Source of the DNA: Methanocorpusculum sp.
GTDB lineage: Archaea > Halobacteriota > Methanomicrobia > Methanomicrobiales > Methanocorpusculaceae
Reading direction: 5' to 3'
DNA length: 40,314 nt
NCBI GenBank assembly: GCA_030539595.1
Contig: JAUNXW010000001.1
Span: 1-40,314, forward strand
Position numbers and translations under genes: made by a program. A model generated the notes under the pieces. It was not told the DNA's origin and did no database searches. It saw only the letters and a list, made by a program, of their open reading frames with translations. Shown piece after piece: positions 40,214-40,314 of the stretch; within the stretch, counting starts at the first letter, position 1, and every line of letters begins with the position of its first letter.

Positions 40214-40314
40214 ATGGAGTATATATACGCAGCTCTGTTAGTTCACTCCGCAGGAAAAGCTGTGGATGAAGAATCGGTTAAGGCAGTTCTCTCTGCCGCA
40301 GGTATCGCAGTCGA
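40214..40314 (+). CDS. rpl12: 50S ribosomal protein L12 (P1-type), 5' part
   Basis: The first 33 codons, starting MEYIYAALLVHSAGKAV, match the N-terminal dimerisation and P0-binding helices of archaeal P1/L12, the stalk protein that recruits translation factors. ATAGGTGAAA provides a ribosome-binding site. The reading frame runs off the window end, so the acidic hinge and C-terminal factor-binding motif are not seen. Confidence 0.95.
   Translation, partial: MEYIYAALLVHSAGKAVDEESVKAVLSAAGIAV

Overview
The window is a 40.3 kb piece of an archaeal chromosome, almost certainly from a hydrogenotrophic methanogen. It carries F420-dependent methylenetetrahydromethanopterin reductase (mer), an archaeal L11-L1-P0-L12 ribosomal cluster, the archaeal mevalonate/isopentenyl-phosphate-kinase route to prenyl lipids, the ADH-synthase/dehydroquinate-synthase-II entry to aromatic amino acids, a GHMP-type shikimate kinase, aRNase J and archaemetzincin. 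The gene set and moderate GC suggest the Methanomicrobiales, perhaps near Methanocorpusculum. That placement is inference from memory of gene content, not from a search.

Layout. 1-313 is a gene-free block of a dispersed hairpin-array repeat. 314-6439 (minus) is an apparent five-gene surface operon: a GLUG/Ig-like/dockerin protein, a second dockerin protein, a cohesin-like anchored protein, a further anchored surface protein and a membrane acyltransferase. 6618-8922 (minus) holds PHP phosphoesterase, TruA and a class II Fic protein. 8971-12890 (plus) holds a dihydropteroate-synthase-like protein, glutamine synthetase and a membrane 4Fe-4S protein. 12881-14417 (minus) is a tightly overlapping pair: archaemetzincin followed by a stand-alone Cas1 homologue that appears to lack two catalytic residues. 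14469-18792 has a UPF0146 protein, an AMP-forming acyl-CoA ligase, rubredoxin, mer, tRNA-Arg(UCG) and a dUTPase/dCTP-deaminase-family protein. 18789-20009 (minus) is a TctA-like membrane protein, followed by an 813-nt gene-free region.

20865-26683 (plus) is the isoprenoid operon: MEMO1 protein, mevalonate kinase, isopentenyl phosphate kinase, type 2 IPP isomerase, RNase J and prenyl diphosphate synthase. 26924-30133 (plus) encodes an unusual NRAMP-like/LytS-5TM fusion followed by a membrane-tethered periplasmic-binding protein with no ABC permease or ATPase. 30536-37909 (plus) is a seven-gene aromatic operon in pathway order. Six of its genes are joined by 4-nt overlaps, it includes an AroD-AroE fusion and it ends with AroQ-TyrA. 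38091-40314 (plus) is the ribosomal stalk cluster, and the window ends inside the L12 gene.

The items most worth a second look are the degenerate Cas1 coupled to archaemetzincin, the NRAMP-LytS fusion with its solute-binding partner, the cohesin/dockerin surface operon, the dispersed hairpin-array repeats whose stems differ but stay paired, and an RNA structure before the L1 gene that mimics the 23S rRNA L1-binding site. All homology statements are from reading the proteins by eye; no database was searched.
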